Shown: positions 1-11,204 of the stretch, piece by piece
Numbering within the stretch: position 1 is the stretch's first letter
Layout of the letters: every line of letters starts with the position of its first letter
NCBI GenBank assembly: GCA_037952775.1
Contig: JBANAY010000003.1
Span: 34,224,001 to 34,288,000, forward strand
Reading direction: 5' to 3'
Source: Clonostachys chloroleuca
Lineage: Eukaryota > Ascomycota > Sordariomycetes > Hypocreales > Bionectriaceae
Length of the DNA: 64,000 bases
The notes under the pieces: generated by a model
Told to the model about the DNA's origin: nothing
Database searches by the model: none
The model's input: the letters and a program-made list of their open reading frames with translations, nothing else
Program-made: the position numbers and the translations under genes

Positions 1-917
1 AAGCCCTGCCCCCTCTACCCCAGGTGATGAGGAACCCGAAGAGTTCGGTGTCGAGCCCTTGTGTTACAGTGAGCCAGCGACCGTAACCAGGCTTCTAGAC
101 ACGCAATTCTCTTCGAAAACCCTTGAGGAGGTCCCTCTTTGAACTGAATTTTACTTTCCTTCCTCTTCACTCACGTTTTCAGAACAGCAGCGTTAGGAAT
201 TCGCAAACCACTTTACGGAAGATCCAGGGCTGAGCAGTTCACGACCGCGATCCTAACAATAACGCTGTAATTCCTTGGTTCAAACTTGAAACTTCCAAAA
301 GGCGTAAAAAATAAACCCAAAAAGACAAAAAAAAAAAAAAAAAGATAAGAAAAGATAAGAAAGACGCAAGGTCAAGAAATCCCAAGCCAAGTGCCCAACC
401 AAGCAACCTAAACCTAGAATTACTACTCTTGAATCAGCTTCCAAATTCTGGGTAAAGCAAGCCAAGAACCTTACAGAGGAGAGCCGACGCCATTTCATTA
501 AGGGACTCTCTTTCTTGAAGACAACCAAGAGTGCGGGACACAGCCTCCCAAACCACACTCTTGCTTCCCGATACAACATGACAAGAAACATCATCTTCAT
601 CATCTTACTCAATTTGTATATTCTGACCGAGAATACCAAAGGCTAAGTCCTTTCTCGACAGTCACAGAGCAGTATCCCGGCTGGGATCACAATGCTTCGA
701 ATACTATAAACTTTCCACATTACTTCCAAAGAGCTTGTCCCCCCTCATTAGCTGGCGTTGAGCGTGATTGGTGGAGATTAGCCGAGAAAAGGAGCTTAGG
801 ACAAACGACACTGTCGCACTGGTGAACAAGTCGTTCTTTTCCACGCGACCAACGACATCGCGCATCTGAAGGCGACACAAGAGCACATGCGCAACTCGCA
901 CAACCCACATCTCACCG
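1..917. repeat. Relic of repeat-family 5' region, no intact gene
   Basis: No convincing coding region is visible. Positions about 133-215 resemble two places in the other island. The stretch around 140-172 (tttgaactgaattttactt) matches the leader of the decayed helicase near 39,639-39,670. The stretch around 172-212 (tttcagaacagcagcg) matches 45,550-45,585, the start of the coiled-coil pseudogene. The rest, including a poly-A run near 325-343, is low-information sequence. I infer that this is the edge of an old, rearranged copy of the element family. Confidence 0.45.
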
Positions 918-1215
918 ATGCTAAGCTACGTAAAATCTAGCTCCTATCCGCGGCTAGTCCTCTTCGATGTCAACTGGAGGTTTGCCAGGGCTGGATTCGC
1001 AGCAGACAGGACGGGAAACTTTCCACCCAATCATGCTCTCGAGGCCAGATACTCGAATGTGGTCGGATGGGTGCAATACCCATTTGCAGACCCATCAGTG
1101 GCTAGATGGCAAGAGTCCTTCACAAAGTGAGATTGGCAAACTCTCCCGCCTCAAAAACCCAATGCAAGAATCTCCATGTAGCATGCCTAAATCGACTGGC
1201 TAGTTATAGGGGCAA
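918..1215 (+). pseudogene. Fragment of the repeat-family coiled-coil protein gene (copy A)
   Basis: Translated fragments around 950-1130 read like FDVNWRFARAGFAAD and VVGWVQYPFADPSVAR. They align closely with FDIDWRFAKAEFAAD and VVGWVQLLFTDPSVAR at about 46,195-46,350. The homology continues in DNA to about 1,210 (cctaaat, then agttatagggg), matching 46,406-46,445. The copy is interrupted by frame changes and has no plausible start, so it is a relic. Domain identity is unknown and no function is proposed. Confidence 0.6.
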
Positions 1216-2133
1216 GGCATGCAGCTATCGATGAGACTGCCAGTCGCCGTGTCACCGAGCTCGAGGCGGTTTGACCGTGATATTGGTCAACTTTAAAGCG
1301 AGATCCGACGAGTTTGCTGAACTTAGAGGTAGGCAGCCAGGCATGAACTCCCCGACTACTATGAGACCGCATCATATACGCCTATCATTACAGCCCCGAC
1401 TTTGGACATCCGGAATCCTATGGATCAGGCCAAGTTGAGGGAACATCATCCAAGACCGAATCTCCCATGGGCTTATTCGGTGCATATTATCCCCCACCCC
1501 CGAGAACAATAATATCCCTGTCGTCACTGCTTACACCCAGTTCAAAGACGTTGACTCAAAGAAGGTGTTTGTAGTTCAGGGTGCTATAAAAAAGGATAGT
1601 GTAGCGGAATATATCACAATTATTCGGTCCGAACGACGTGCGCCCCCTCTGGACTTGAGTGATGATGATGATTTCTCCTTTCCTCGCTCGGAAAATGGTC
1701 ACGAAGACCAGGAGCCTGTCTTGCCCCATGTTTCGGTGAGCAATCTCGGCCGTGGTGGTGGTCCGCCGGACGATCCTCTTCTCCCAGCAGCGACCCGGAC
1801 GATTCGTCCCACCACCGCTCGGAAACCCCGGATGCCATAACTTTTGAGCCCTCCGCACGGCATACAATCGGGGGGACTGACCGACTGTGCCACTATACAT
1901 GGACCGTTTGAAGGAGACTGCCACGAACAGCTCCCGTTGTGCCCGTTGCTGCCATGCTAGGGAACCTTGTCGCCGCGGTTCAAACTATCTTAGAAGAGCA
2001 GTGAGCTACTAACAACGATAGATCAACAGATCTTCAGTCCTTCAACATCTCAATGCCACCAGCTTCCCAAGCAAGTCAAAAAGATAGCGACTCCAGATTC
2101 AGAAATCACCGAATTCAGCAATGATAACAAGGA

Positions 2134-2530
2134 TTTCAGTCCTGACTTAATTCTAGTCCAGATCCATCATATCTTCATCATGTTCCAAGCTCATCTCATC
2201 ATCAGATGAACCTTCTCGACCAGTGCTAATATCACTTCCCCCATCTGAATTATGACCAAAAGAGTCATCGTCATCATCTCTGCATCACCTATCATGAATT
2301 CATCACTACTAGCACCTTCATCATATCTAGATGCTACAACAAATTCTGGTAGTAAAGCGTCTTGTTGTGGGTCTGGCTCATCCTCTGACCATTCTTCTGT
2401 TCTTCTGTTTGCTTTGATCGTCCTTTCTTGCGAGGGTGCTCTTTTCCATCATCAGATTCATCCTCAGACTCAAAGTACAGTAAGTTCCCCAATCTATAGC
2501 AATAACAACTGTGCATCATCTACATTACAC
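2134..2530 (-). pseudogene. Acidic-tail fragment of a repeat-family gene (copy A), internally deleted
   Basis: DNA at 2,134-2,478 matches 43,805-44,115 closely. Read on the minus strand it encodes an acidic, lysine-arginine spaced tail (for example ESEDESDD then RKK). From about 2,479 the homology jumps to 45,495-45,540 (ctatagcaataacaac, gtgcatcatctacat). Copy A therefore lacks roughly 1.4 kb that is present in copy B. Stops and frame shifts show that it is not functional. Orientation is inferred from the acidic translation. Confidence 0.5.
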
Positions 2531-2551
2531 CTGTAAATTTAAGACTTCACC

Positions 2552-2965
2552 ATGGACAGCTTCAAGAAACTCCTGCATAAGGGAGATAATGTATACGCTA
2601 AGTATATTTGTGAATTATATGATAACCGTGAGAGAAAGCGAAATCATCCCGATAATATACTCTCACCATTCTGGAAATTCGATCTTCCACCATATGGATG
2701 CATTCCGAACCCTCTGTTCAGTCTCGCTAATGAGACTCAAATTTCTGAAAAGCTTCGCCTCTGGAGAGAGAGAGAGAGTTTTAAAAATGAAGTAGCTGGT
2801 GGTGATCGCATGGATGACGCACCGGGTGCCGAGCTTGTAGGCCTTGACGATCGTTTGCGGACCCTCGTCAATTACACCTATGGACCTCTTCATACCCAGC
2901 TTCTGGTATTTCCCGAAGCCTCTTCCCTTTCCATCTGCGCGGGACATAATACTGACCAAGTCTAA
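2552..2965 (+). CDS. Hypothetical 137-aa ORF inside the repeat island
   Basis: This is an open frame starting MDSFKKLLHKGDNVYAKYI and rich in charged residues, directly after repeat-family DNA. A GA microsatellite (ga repeats near 2,767-2,779) lies within the frame. I recognise no domain, signal peptide or membrane segment. The downstream sequence carries the ctcaccctcctctc motif also found near 3,381-3,395, upstream of the next gene. It could be an exon of a family gene or a chance ORF. Confidence 0.3.
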   Translation: MDSFKKLLHKGDNVYAKYICELYDNRERKRNHPDNILSPFWKFDLPPYGCIPNPLFSLANETQISEKLRLWRERESFKNEVAGGDRMDDAPGAELVGLDDRLRTLVNYTYGPLHTQLLVFPEASSLSICAGHNTDQV

Positions 2966-3729
2966 CAGGGTGATCTGGATTTGACCACGCGCGGCCGGGT
3001 CTAAAAGCACTACAGTCCGATTCTCACCCTCCTCTCGTATTTTAAAGCTCTACCCTCTAATGCTTCACTGGAGAATACTCGCCCTTTTTTATGTGTGTTT
3101 TTGGAGAGGAAAAAGGGTAGAAAGTTTCTCCCAGAAACGTCAGTATCGCTTCAGTTCCGATGGTATTTGTTATCCAGCATATCGGAGGATGGAGCGCTGA
3201 GAGGGAATAATATATAGAGGAGAAGAAAGAACCTGCTGGGGGGAGCTGTGGATTTATTTTTTAAAGAGAATGACGGCCTAAGGTATTCTTCTTCATTGTT
3301 ACTTCCTGTATTAATTGTTTCTTTGGAAAATTACCTAGGTAGTATCTTCCCTTGCATACTGAATTTGCCTATATAATTTCTCACCCTCCTCTCACATTTC
3401 AAACCTCTTTCTCACTTGCAACTCACCTCGACCAAGCTAGACATTTATCCCACGCACTCTAGGTATATATAATCTATCGTAAAGAAAGGACAAGACTGCT
3501 CACTCTAACCTTGTATCTACATAGCTGAGATATCTTTAGCTCTACGTCGATACAGGCCAGATCCGACTTTTATCATCTACACATACGCCTCCTTCAAGCA
3601 ATCTTTCTCGTCAATATTCTGGTAAGTATTTAAAACCATCCCATAAAAGACCGCGTTCAGCACCACTAAACCATACTTTACAGGGAGTTTCCAAACATAT
3701 TCGAACGCCTACATTCATCTACCATTAAA

Positions 3730-4770
3730 ATGGCAAGCATTTTGGATCTCCTCGACGATTTAGGTGGCCATGACTCAGATGGCTGTGAGGCCTCTAAGAA
3801 ACTCTCGATGAAGGCCCAGCCTATCAAAGGCGACGTTCCGATGGATAAGAGAGGGGATTTGAGGAAGCCGACCACTGGGCCTCCATGTGATGAGTGGCCT
3901 CAGATCATCCACCAAGACAATCAAGAATACTTCGCTCGGGCGTCGGAGTTCTGGAGTGAACAAGGCAAGAACCTTCGCGCATTTCACCAGAAAGCCTTCC
4001 TCGATGGCCTCAAGTATCTTTACCAGCGGCCATCGTTCTTGCACGATTGCAATACGCAGCCTTTGGCGAGAGAGTATAAGAGAACGGATTCGTTCGTCTA
4101 CAGTATACTTTTCATGTTTGTATTCCCTGGGCAGTCCATGAAGAACAAGAAGCCCATTTCCGATGCCCTCAAACACTACCCCGGCTGGCATCCGGATGTC
4201 AGCGATTACTCGACAATGGTTCCATCGGCAAAGCACCAGAAGCGCTCTGAAAACCACCAGCAAACTGGATCTGCAAAATTGACATCAGAGGGTATCGAGG
4301 AATTGGTCGATCAAGCATGTGGTGAGTGGCTGGAGAGAAAGGGCCACGGTTCTATCAACGCACCCAAAGGCTTCAAATGCGTCCCTCTTGACTACGAAGA
4401 GCAATGCCCCACGAACAAAGAGGTTCAGCGAATGATCGAGCAGCATGTGGACAAGGTTCTAGATCGGAAGATTGATGAACATTTGGACAAGTTCTTCGCA
4501 CAGCATACCGCCATACCCGTATCTGGTTCTCGACTGGACGATTTCGGCCAGCAACTCGACGTTCTGGTTGACAAATACAAGCAGCTGACAAGCAACAACC
4601 TGCCTGGATTCACAAGAGTCACCCATGCGAGACTCCCCGCATCGCTTGAATCAGGAACCACTCAGCCTGCTGGCGGACCTGCTCCTAAAACTACCAGTCA
4701 ATCAAGCGACACCGGAAAGGGAAAGGGAAAACGCTCGATGACTACGGAATCCATGGCTGGGGCTTCCTAG
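3730..4770 (+). CDS. Orphan protein, 346 aa, intact single coding exon
   Basis: A 346-aa open frame begins MASILDLLDDLGGHDSDG and ends in a lysine-glycine-serine-rich tail. Upstream, gtaagt at 3,622 and an acceptor ending at 3,684 (ctttacag) define a plausible 5'-UTR intron just before the start codon, which supports a transcribed gene. The middle (about residues 60-150) mixes aromatic and charged residues and includes HYPGWHPDVSDYS. About residues 215-285 are likely helical (KEVQRMIEQHVDKVLDRKIDEHLDKF). I see no signal peptide and recognise no family. It lies inside repeat-derived DNA and its leader resembles family leaders, so it may be a surviving cargo or element gene. It is the only clearly intact frame of this length in the left island. 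Confidence 0.6.
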   Translation: MASILDLLDDLGGHDSDGCEASKKLSMKAQPIKGDVPMDKRGDLRKPTTGPPCDEWPQIIHQDNQEYFARASEFWSEQGKNLRAFHQKAFLDGLKYLYQRPSFLHDCNTQPLAREYKRTDSFVYSILFMFVFPGQSMKNKKPISDALKHYPGWHPDVSDYSTMVPSAKHQKRSENHQQTGSAKLTSEGIEELVDQACGEWLERKGHGSINAPKGFKCVPLDYEEQCPTNKEVQRMIEQHVDKVLDRKIDEHLDKFFAQHTAIPVSGSRLDDFGQQLDVLVDKYKQLTSNNLPGFTRVTHARLPASLESGTTQPAGGPAPKTTSQSSDTGKGKGKRSMTTESMAGAS

Positions 4771-5659
4771 AAGGGACGTTCCTCGAACAAATAAAATAAA
4801 AGGGAAAGGGAAACGGTAACGATGAGCGAATGAGGGGCGAAAATGGAGGCTGAAGATTAGATGTTGTGGTTCGCAAATGGTACGGAGAGGTGCGCGCAAC
4901 AGGAACTTTGGAATCGAGGCAACCGGGTGGGAGTAAGACCTCGCTTTGCACTATCGCTAGAATCAATTGAAAACATGAGAGAATGCTTGCGTGCGTACCC
5001 AGCTATATTTCCAATCTTTGTATGTCTCGCCTTAGGAGACATTTCTATCATATCTAATATGAGAGGCATCGCCAGGCTGGCGAATGAATTGGGTGTGCAG
5101 CTTGAGCCCCAAAAAGCAATACAGGGACCACCACGTTAGGATAACCTTCCGGTACGGATGCTATATGGTGGTAGTGGATGTGGAAAGGTTAACGGTGACT
5201 CCTCCTTTATTATGAATCTCTTATCTTGTGAGGTCTGCTGCCAGTTCTGGCGAGAGAGGAGTTGCCGGACTAGCGAATGGATCTGATGCGAGACTTGGTT
5301 AAGATAGCCTTGCCCTTGAGATAAAAGTATACCAAGTAAACATTCTGAGTCTGAATTTACCTTGCAGAATGGAGAAGCTCGAGTGGTACTGGAAACGAGC
5401 TCGGATAGCGTGGGCTTTACTAACCCTGTGCTTCTACTGCAGGCCGAGCACTGACTTCACGAATTCAACACAGACTGACTGGTAAAATAAATGTTATTGA
5501 TCAGATGGAAGGGCTTCAGGTCTTGGAAATAGACATCTCAACTATGTTAGCCGAAACTTCCCCTGCTTTCAAGAGAAAGAGTTGTGGGTCACCCACCTCA
5601 GACTGAATGCAGAGTCAAGCGACTAACATAAAATAGAGCAAGCACATCTGGACAGTTCA
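4771..5659. other. Non-coding stretch downstream of the 346-aa orphan gene
   Basis: A purine-rich A/G stretch (4,790-4,815) follows the stop codon. An open frame at 4,861-5,139 (92 aa) has no recognisable features. The last 50 bases already resemble the sequence preceding the AT-rich tail repeat at 41,735 and 47,480. Nothing else could be supported. Confidence 0.4.
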
Positions 5660-5768
5660 GCGTTGGATTTTAACACAATATCAGAATGATTAACCTAGTA
5701 ATAAATACTATATCAAGCTAAATATTATAGAATAATTTCTTGTTCTCTTATTATTGTGCTTAGTTAAG
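5660..5768 (+). repeat. AT-rich tail repeat, copy 1 of 3
   Basis: The sequence contains taacacaatatcagaatgat, then tatcaagctaaatatta and ttctcttattattgtg. The same order of motifs occurs at 41,757-41,868 and 47,503-47,622. All three copies run in the same orientation, each downstream of degenerate family coding sequence. I infer a conserved 3' end of the repeat family. It carries no open frame. Confidence 0.7.
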
Positions 5769-5885
5769 GTGGTACACATTTACGCTGGACCCAATTCGAA
5801 ATAATTCGATGCACTGGCTTCTTCGCATTGTCAATTATTAGAGGGGAGCACCTTTACAGTCCCTGCTGCTCTAACGCCCACTTGC

Positions 5886-5962
5886 ATGAATGAGTGAGGA
5901 CAAGGGAACTGACGGATCCATTATGACCAAGGCCAGAATCGCAAGAGGGGGAGGCGGTGGGT
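5886..5962 (+). pseudogene. Short coding relic matching the coiled-coil pseudogene
   Basis: The DNA gtgaggacaagggaactgac and the following bases to about 5,960 match 45,998-46,056 (gtgaggacgaggggactgac), including the ggatcca and atgaccaagg motifs. In the other copy this encodes DEGTDGSTMTKVRIARR. Here it is isolated just after the tail repeat, out of order relative to the other copy, which shows rearrangement. Confidence 0.5.
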
Positions 5963-6377
5963 TTGCGAGTCGGGGTAGAAGATAGAATAAATGGAAGGGT
6001 TTGAGAATAGGGGAGGGTCGCTGACCTTAGTTGCTGGTCTCAAACCGTGAAGCACAACTCGCACCAAAAGTAGTGTATACAATGTCGACGAGTGACCCAG
6101 GAAACACCTTGGACATTTACCATTGAGGCTACCAAGTTTAGAGATTCCACCATGGGAACACCTGAAACTATCACCATCACATCCGGAATCGAGCAGTCAA
6201 AAGAATCAGTCAAGTATGGAGACAAATGAAAATCAGTTGAATTTTAAGCTCTCTCACTCCGGCCCTAGAAAGGATATGGACGACTTTAATACTTCTTTAT
6301 GGTACAGCCACCAGTATCATCTACGTGTATCCCCCGCTTAAGCTACACTTATGCTACCTGGCAGAATGATAACCTCT

Positions 6378-8652
6378 TTAACCGAGGAAGCTCTTGGTGA
6401 AGCTAGTAATGACACTCTCGAGCTTGGCCTCGAGGTCCTTGCTGAGAGCACCCTCCTTGTCGATGGTGGCGAGCAGCTCAGTCTCGTTGGTCTTGAGGTG
6501 AGCGAGGAAGTCAGACTCCCAGGAGAGGATCTTGCTGACAGGAACGTTGTCGAGGAAACCGCGGACACCGGCAAAGATCAGAGGAACCATCTCGTTGACG
6601 GCCATGGGGGAGTACTGCTTCTGCTTGAGAAGCTCGGTCAACTAATATAGGTCAGTGATACTTGGTTCTCTGGATAAGTGAGTGTACAAGGGAAATAACT
6701 TACGCGCTCACCACGGTTCAGGGTCTGCTTGGTAGCGGCATCAAGATCAGAACCGAACTGGGCGAAAGCAGCGACTTCACGGTACTGGGCCAAGAAAAGC
6801 TTAAGAGAACCAGCAACCTGCTTCATGGCCTTGAGCTGGGCAGCGGAACCGACACGAGAGACGGAAAGACCGACGTTGATGGCAGGTCGGATACCCTTGT
6901 AGAACAGCTCGGACTCCAAGAAGATCTGGCCGTCGGTGATGGAAATAACGTTGGTAGGAATGTAAGCAGACACATCACCACCCTGGGTCTCAATGACGGG
7001 GAGGGCAGTCAAGGAACCGCCACCATGGGTCTTGTTGAGCTTGGCAGCACGCTCGAGGAGACGAGAGTGAAGGTAGAAAACATCACCGGGGTAGGCCTCA
7101 CGACCGGGGGGACGACGGAGCAGCAGAGACATCTGGCGGTAAGCGACGGCTTGCTTGGAAAGATCGTCGTAGATCACGAGAGCGTGCTTTCCGTTGTCAC
7201 GGAACCACTCACCTTAATCAAAAATAGATTAGATTAAAACGTTTACAACAAGGTTGATTCTGTGTGGGACTTACCAATGGAGGCTCCAGTGAAGGGAGCG
7301 ATGTACTGAAGAGGAGCAGCCTCGGAAGCAGTGGCTGCTACGACTATGCTGTACTTCATCGCATCGTTCTCCTCAAGGGTCTTGACGAGCTGAGCGACAG
7401 TAGATCGCTTCTGGCCAACAGCGACGTAGATGCAGTAGAGCTTCTTGTCCTCGTCGCTGGTGCTGTTCCATCGCTTCTGGTTGAGGATGGTGTCGAGAGC
7501 GACGGCGGTCTTACCGGTCTGACGGTCACCAATGATCAGCTCACGCTGACCACGGCCGATAGGAACCATGGCGTCGACAGACTTGAGACCGGTCTGCACG
7601 GGTTGGTTGACGGACTGGCGGGGCAAGATACCGGGGGCCTTAAGCTGAGCACGGCGCTTCTCGGAGGTCTTGATGGGACCCTTGCCGTCGATGGGGTTAC
7701 CGAGAGCATCGACGACACGGCCAAGCATCTCAGGACCGACAGGGACATCCACCTAGGATTGGTCAATAAGTTAATCCCAACCTTGATGCTCGTAGTGTTG
7801 GTGCAACTCACAATTTCACCGGTACGGCGGACAGTCTCACCCTCCTTGACAAGACGATCGGTACCGAACAACACAACACCGACTTGGCCAGCCTCGAGGT
7901 TCATGCACATTCCCTTGACACCGGAGGCGAACCTATGCCATGTTAGAGATTATGCTCGATGGACAGAAGGTCAGCTTAAGAGAAAGGGCAAACATACTCA
8001 ACCAGCTCCTCAGCCTGGACATTGGCCAAGCCATGGACACGGGCGATACCGTCACTAAGCACTACAGTTAGTATTGCAATCCCACATGTCATTTATGAGA
8101 ATGATCAGAGCCAATGCATCATGGTCGAGGTAAATGCATTTGCGACACCGTTGCCGGAACGCCTGGCAGTAATCTTCTCAGAGCTCTACATACCCGACGG
8201 AAAGGACGCGGCCAGTCTCAGCAAGGCCAGACTCCTCCTGAACACCTCGAATGCGCTGCTCAAGGATGGAAGAAACCTCGGTCGGGGAAGCCTTGGCGTC
8301 GGCGGCGTAGAAGCGAGCACCGTTGACGACAGCTGGTGCGGCATTTCGGACCTATGAGGTGAAAAATACAGTTAGCCGAGATCCAACCTCAGATCCACGA
8401 TGGGAGTCCCTCGCAGCGACCCAGGCCCCCAAACAGCTCAAAAAAGCTCAAAAAACTGAACCAATTGTGCAATTGGTTCCCCAGAATGTCTCTCGGGTGC
8501 GTGCATGATGGTACGGGGTGGTATTTCGATGGCGTTGGCGGTCCCCAGGTCGTCGGAGCAATGGGAGTGCAAAGACTTACCGCAGCGACCCTGCCAGCGG
8601 CAGAGACGGCGCCGATGGCGCGGGAGGACTGGCGAACAGCGTTGCGGAACAT
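6378..8652 (-). CDS. ATP1: ATP synthase subunit alpha, mitochondrial (F1), 552 aa, seven exons
   Basis: This is the F1 alpha subunit, forming the alpha3-beta3 head of mitochondrial ATP synthase in the matrix. Exons on the minus strand are 8652-8581, 8351-8194, 8054-7998, 7932-7812, 7752-7275, 7212-6704 and 6641-6378. All introns are GT-AG and the frame is continuous to 552 aa, the usual fungal length. Residues 1-24 ([20 protein letters not shown]) form an arginine- and serine-rich presequence typical of import signals. The Walker A motif GDRQTGKT lies at about 211-218. The ATPase alpha/beta signature [10 protein letters not shown] lies at about 405-414, followed by RVGSAAQ. The C-terminus ends SFTKSFLG. 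No defect is seen. The start codon is chosen because the presequence begins there. It is a single unlinked housekeeping gene whose immediate neighbour belongs to another pathway. Confidence 0.97.
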
Positions 8653-10201
8653 ATTAGAGGAGGTATCTGAGGGTAGGAGACGAAAGGAGAACAATTGCAG
8701 CGAGGTGCAATTGGGGGAGGGGAGATTGAGGCGTGGGTTGTTGCCTTTGCAGAGAGCAATTCGGGAGATTTTACAGGAGCGAGTGTTGGAACGGAGGAAC
8801 TGAGCAGAACTCTGAGGGAGAATAGTGGAGCCGATCTCCCGACCAACCAATCACTCCCCGAGTGAGCGGTTTTGCCCTGGAAATCCCGAATCGTCTTGGC
8901 CTGGGGCTAACAATTTTCCACCCTGTTACCTTGGTAAGGCCTCGCTGTAGGCGTTAGTACGACTGTGGCCTTCAGTGCCTCAGGCCGGAGACAGAGCGCA
9001 CCGGGGCGCTAGTACCGCAAGGTCCACAGCCAATATCAGCTACGGTCTACCGGGACAAACACGTACATCAACCTCAGGCATCACCATAGACCTTGCGCAA
9101 GTGGCAGCTACGAGCAATTGAGCGATTGATACCTACCAACTTTGGGTCTTGGGCTGGAGGTTTCGTTTCGCAGAGTGGTAGTTCTGTGGAGAGAAATCAA
9201 TTGGATCAATTTACCCCTTCACCTTGCCATGGCTATCTGTGAGGGGTCTGCGACGTGACATGTCGCATTGCCGACCGAGCGTGCCATCCGCCCATCACAG
9301 TGTCAGAATGCATAGAGGTGTCCATGACAGGTACCGACTGACCTACCCAGCTAGTGAAGATCTGTTCAGCCAAACAGTGCGTCTCTGAGCTCACCCAAAT
9401 ACCCGACAATACTGTTTATCCTCAACAATAGCACTTGATGTTGTATATGTGGTTGTTATGCCATTGCCTTCATTGAACTGCTGAGGCCACTCTTATTTCT
9501 GATTCGTTTAGCCGTCTGAGCTGGGGTAACTGGGGTTCAGCTGACCTCCCACTTCGGCACCAAGTGGGTGATTCCAAGGCATGGTATCAAATCGGCGTCC
9601 AGATCTCCTGTTCTGTGTGTACTTATTAATCAAAACAACAACCAAGAAAACAAGTAAACGGTATACTACAGAACTAAGGAGCACGTCGGTGTCTCGTGTC
9701 TTGTCGAGTCAAGTAGAACTACCCTTTGAGGTAACCCGATGTGCATTCAGATCACTTAGTTGAGTGGTTTCCCGCACTTGTTCGTCTCGCCGAGGCTCAG
9801 CAGAGATCATGGCCGTTAAGGAGTATAGACAAGCACAAGGTGCGAGTGAATTAAGTCCATGTTACGAGAGCGTGGGCCACTGGAGTATATATCTCCTCAT
9901 TCATTGAGAAGCCAACAATATGTCAAGGCACTTGCGAGTGTCAATTGAGGCGAGCCATATGGTGGAAAGAAACTACCTCTGCCAGCGCGAATGGCTGCTA
10001 GCGGAGTTGTAGTTGACGTGCATCACATTCAAGATGGATTTGTACGGAAGCCGGCATGGGCGCCGGTCGGTCTCTGAGGCCGTAGCTCGACTCGATTTCG
10101 GTTCGAGCTGATGCAAAGCAGGAAATACATGACCGTGTGAACCCTTTTTTCCCCTAAACATTCGCCATAACCATCCCTCAAAGACAAACAAAATAGTCCG
10201 T
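8653..10201. other. Intergenic, no gene seen
   Basis: About 1.5 kb lies between the ATP1 start and the uL5 stop. Its only open frame of note (9,581-9,763, 60 aa) has no recognisable features. The ATP1-proximal part (8,653-8,850) is presumably its promoter and leader. No tRNA cloverleaf or repeat was found. Confidence 0.5.
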
Positions 10202-10849
10202 TTACCGGACAATGCCCTCGAAGCGCTGCTTGAACCACTTGACGGTCTCATCGCGCTTGATGCGGTGGCTGGCACCGATGCGAGACTTCATGCGGCGGCG
10301 GCGAGTAACACGCTCACCGGGACGAGTCATGCAGCAGTAGAAGTCCATGCCGTAGATACCGATGGAGGGGTCGTACTTGATACCAAGATCGATGTGTTCG
10401 CTGATACCGAAGCCGAAGTTGCCGGTCTCAGAGAAGTTGCGCTTGCGGAGCTCGTACTCCTTGACCTTGAGGCCACGCTCGAGAATTTCCTCGGCCTGTT
10501 CAATGGTTAGGCAATCGTCCTTTGGCCGTGTGTAAATAATGCCAACGGAAAATCAATTTCGTACCTTGGGGCCACGGACGGTAACGTGGACGGAGATCTT
10601 TTCGTTACGACGGATACCAAAGGTACGGACAGTGTAACGGGCCTTGCCTATTTTATGGATTAGACGCGAGGAATACAATCACTGTTCAGAATGTTGCGAC
10701 GTACTGTAGACGGGAGTCTGACCAGAAAGCTGCTCGAGCACCTTGGCGGCACGGGTGAGTCTGTCACCAGATTCACCAACGGAGATGTTCAGAACGAGTT
10801 TCTGAACCTTGAGCTCCCTCATGGGGTTGCTGGTCTTTTCGGCGGCCAT
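10202..10849 (-). CDS. RPL11: 60S ribosomal protein uL5 (L11), 173 aa, three exons
   Basis: This is the large-subunit protein uL5, which binds 5S rRNA in the central protuberance. Exons on the minus strand are 10849-10705, 10647-10565 and 10495-10202, with GT-AG introns of 57 and 69 nt and an unbroken frame. The N-terminus [20 protein letters not shown], the segment [20 protein letters not shown] and the C-terminal [19 protein letters not shown] are hallmark stretches of eukaryotic L11. The length equals the family norm. It is divergent from the SmB gene across 355 bp. A CAGTCACG element at 11,116-11,123 resembles the HomolD box of fission-yeast ribosomal protein promoters; that link is inference. 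Confidence 0.97.
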
Positions 10850-11204
10850 TGCTGCGGTGTTAGTCGACGACGTGGGTTGTTGATGGTCGTTGAACTAAGT
10901 TGACTTGTGAGGGTGGGCAGGATTTTGTGAAGCATAGAAAAATTCGAGGGTTTCTCTGCCCTCACACTTGTTTGGTGAAAAAGCGGGGTGCATTATTACA
11001 AAAGTGTATTAGCGCAATTTGGAGGTACATCCTGCTTGTATCTCCGCCTTTCGCATTAGGCTCCGCAAAATTTGGACCTCATCATAACCTTCAATCGCAT
11101 ATCTTTTGAAGGTCCCAGTCACGGTCGCGTAGAGGCTGTTGATAGGAAACCAATTTTTTGAAAACGAGAAGCTACATAGCAATCTCATATATACAACCGC
11201 CAGG
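10850..11204. promoter_or_regulatory. Shared divergent promoter of RPL11 and SmB
   Basis: The two start codons (10,849 minus, 11,205 plus) are 355 bp apart, so both promoters must overlap here. CAGTCACG at 11,116-11,123 is close to the HomolD consensus CAGTCAC(A/G) known from Schizosaccharomyces ribosomal-protein genes. No clear TATA box is seen on either side. This is a functional inference from spacing and one motif. Confidence 0.45.

Noticed and set aside
6351..8058. Plus-strand open frames across the ATP synthase alpha gene
   Set aside because: Antisense shadows of strongly codon-biased exons.
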